Source of the DNA: Acidobacteriaceae bacterium
GTDB taxonomy: Bacteria > Acidobacteriota > Terriglobia > Terriglobales > Acidobacteriaceae
Length of the DNA stretch: 6,524 nucleotides
Reading direction: 5' to 3'
Assembly: GCA_003162495.1 (NCBI GenBank)
Contig: PMOF01000062.1
Location: 1-6,524 of the forward strand
Both the position numbers and the translations under genes were made by a program. Position 1 is the first letter of the stretch, and the number at the start of each line of letters is the position of its first letter. The notes under the pieces were generated by a model that saw nothing but the letters and a program-made list of their open reading frames with translations, did not search any database and was not told where the DNA came from. Positions 6,246 through 6,524 of this stretch are shown piece after piece.

Positions 6246-6524
6246 GGCTGCGCCTCTTGCGGGTCAGTCTCGGCGGACGCGCTCTCGGTGGCCAGCGTGC
6301 GCTTGGCCTGCGCCCAAAGCGCCTCCAACTCCGGCGGGGAAAGATCTTCAAGCGGACGTTCGGAGGCCAGCTCCATAGCGCGGAAACGCTGCCGGAAGCG
6401 CCGGTTACAGCCGCGCAGGGCCATTTCCGCATCCACGCCCAGGTGCCTGCCCAGGTTGACGGCGGTAAAAAGCAAGTCGCCCAGTTCCGCCTCGACCGCC
6501 GGCATGCGCGCCGGATCGGCAGAG
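6242..6524 (-). CDS. mazG: MazG nucleoside triphosphate pyrophosphohydrolase, C-terminal part
   Basis: The last 93 residues of a MazG-family all-alpha NTP pyrophosphatase, which hydrolyses (d)NTPs, including non-canonical ones, to the monophosphate and pyrophosphate. The frame is open to the right edge; the ATG at 6505 is internal because SADPAR precedes it in frame, so the start lies outside the window. Recognised from AELGDLLFTAVNLGRHLG, which carries the ExxD metal-binding half-site (ELGD), then NRRFRQRFRAME and LSPPELEALWAQAK, all typical of the C-terminal MazG domain. The tail after that (ATESASAETDPQEAQP) is low-complexity and probably disordered. Its TGA overlaps the GNAT ATG, so the two are co-transcribed. 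The upstream ExxE metal motif is not in the window, so an intact active site cannot be confirmed. Confidence 0.88.
   Translation of the reverse strand, partial: SADPARMPAVEAELGDLLFTAVNLGRHLGVDAEMALRGCNRRFRQRFRAMELASERPLEDLSPPELEALWAQAKRTLATESASAETDPQEAQP
6253..6258 (-). promoter_or_regulatory. Shine-Dalgarno site for the GNAT gene
   Basis: AAGAGG on the minus strand lies within the last mazG codons, 7 bases before the first of three consecutive ATGs. This favours the ATG at 6245, which overlaps the mazG TGA by four bases. Confidence 0.5.

Noticed and set aside
6503..6505. ATG at 6505 as the mazG start
   Set aside because: The frame stays open to the window edge, and the motif just after it belongs to the middle of the MazG C-terminal domain.

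Overview
The window looks like ordinary chromosomal DNA from a fairly GC-rich, free-living bacterium. All genes are intact except where the window edges cut them. The combination of a DnaE2-type polymerase, a short sugar-phosphate transferase with an unusual 'RPGLTDPATLKY' segment, and a mazG/GNAT/menC-like operon reminds me most of Acidobacteriota (Terriglobia). That placement is an impression from protein style, not a database result.

Layout: (1) 1-3168, plus strand: dnaE2 (imuC), an error-prone DNA polymerase III alpha subunit, cut at its 5' end by the left edge. (2) 3189-3878, minus strand: a membrane sugar-phosphate transferase with a GTG start, convergent with dnaE2 and only 20 bp from it. 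(3) 3879-4301: a 423-bp stretch without a convincing gene. It is AT-richer in the middle and holds short palindromes and weak promoter-like boxes. (4) 4302-6524, minus strand: a tightly packed operon read right to left. It runs mazG (5' part outside the window), then a COG3375-type GNAT acyltransferase (ATGA overlap), then a MenC / N-succinylamino acid racemase-family enolase (6-bp gap, same reading frame).

The dnaE2 polymerase probably serves damage-induced mutagenic repair with ImuA/ImuB encoded elsewhere. The sugar transferase would start a lipid-linked glycan for exopolysaccharide or glycoconjugate. The operon is the most interesting part. The racemase/OSBS keeps every catalytic residue and has an arginine three residues after the second catalytic lysine, a feature linked to N-succinylamino acid racemase activity. 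Its immediate partner is a GNAT protein of the kind that, in Geobacillus, succinylates D-amino acids. The pair could therefore act in D- to L-amino acid conversion as well as, or instead of, menaquinone synthesis. I saw no mobile elements, CRISPR arrays, tRNAs or rRNAs, and no system that I can defend as wholly new.
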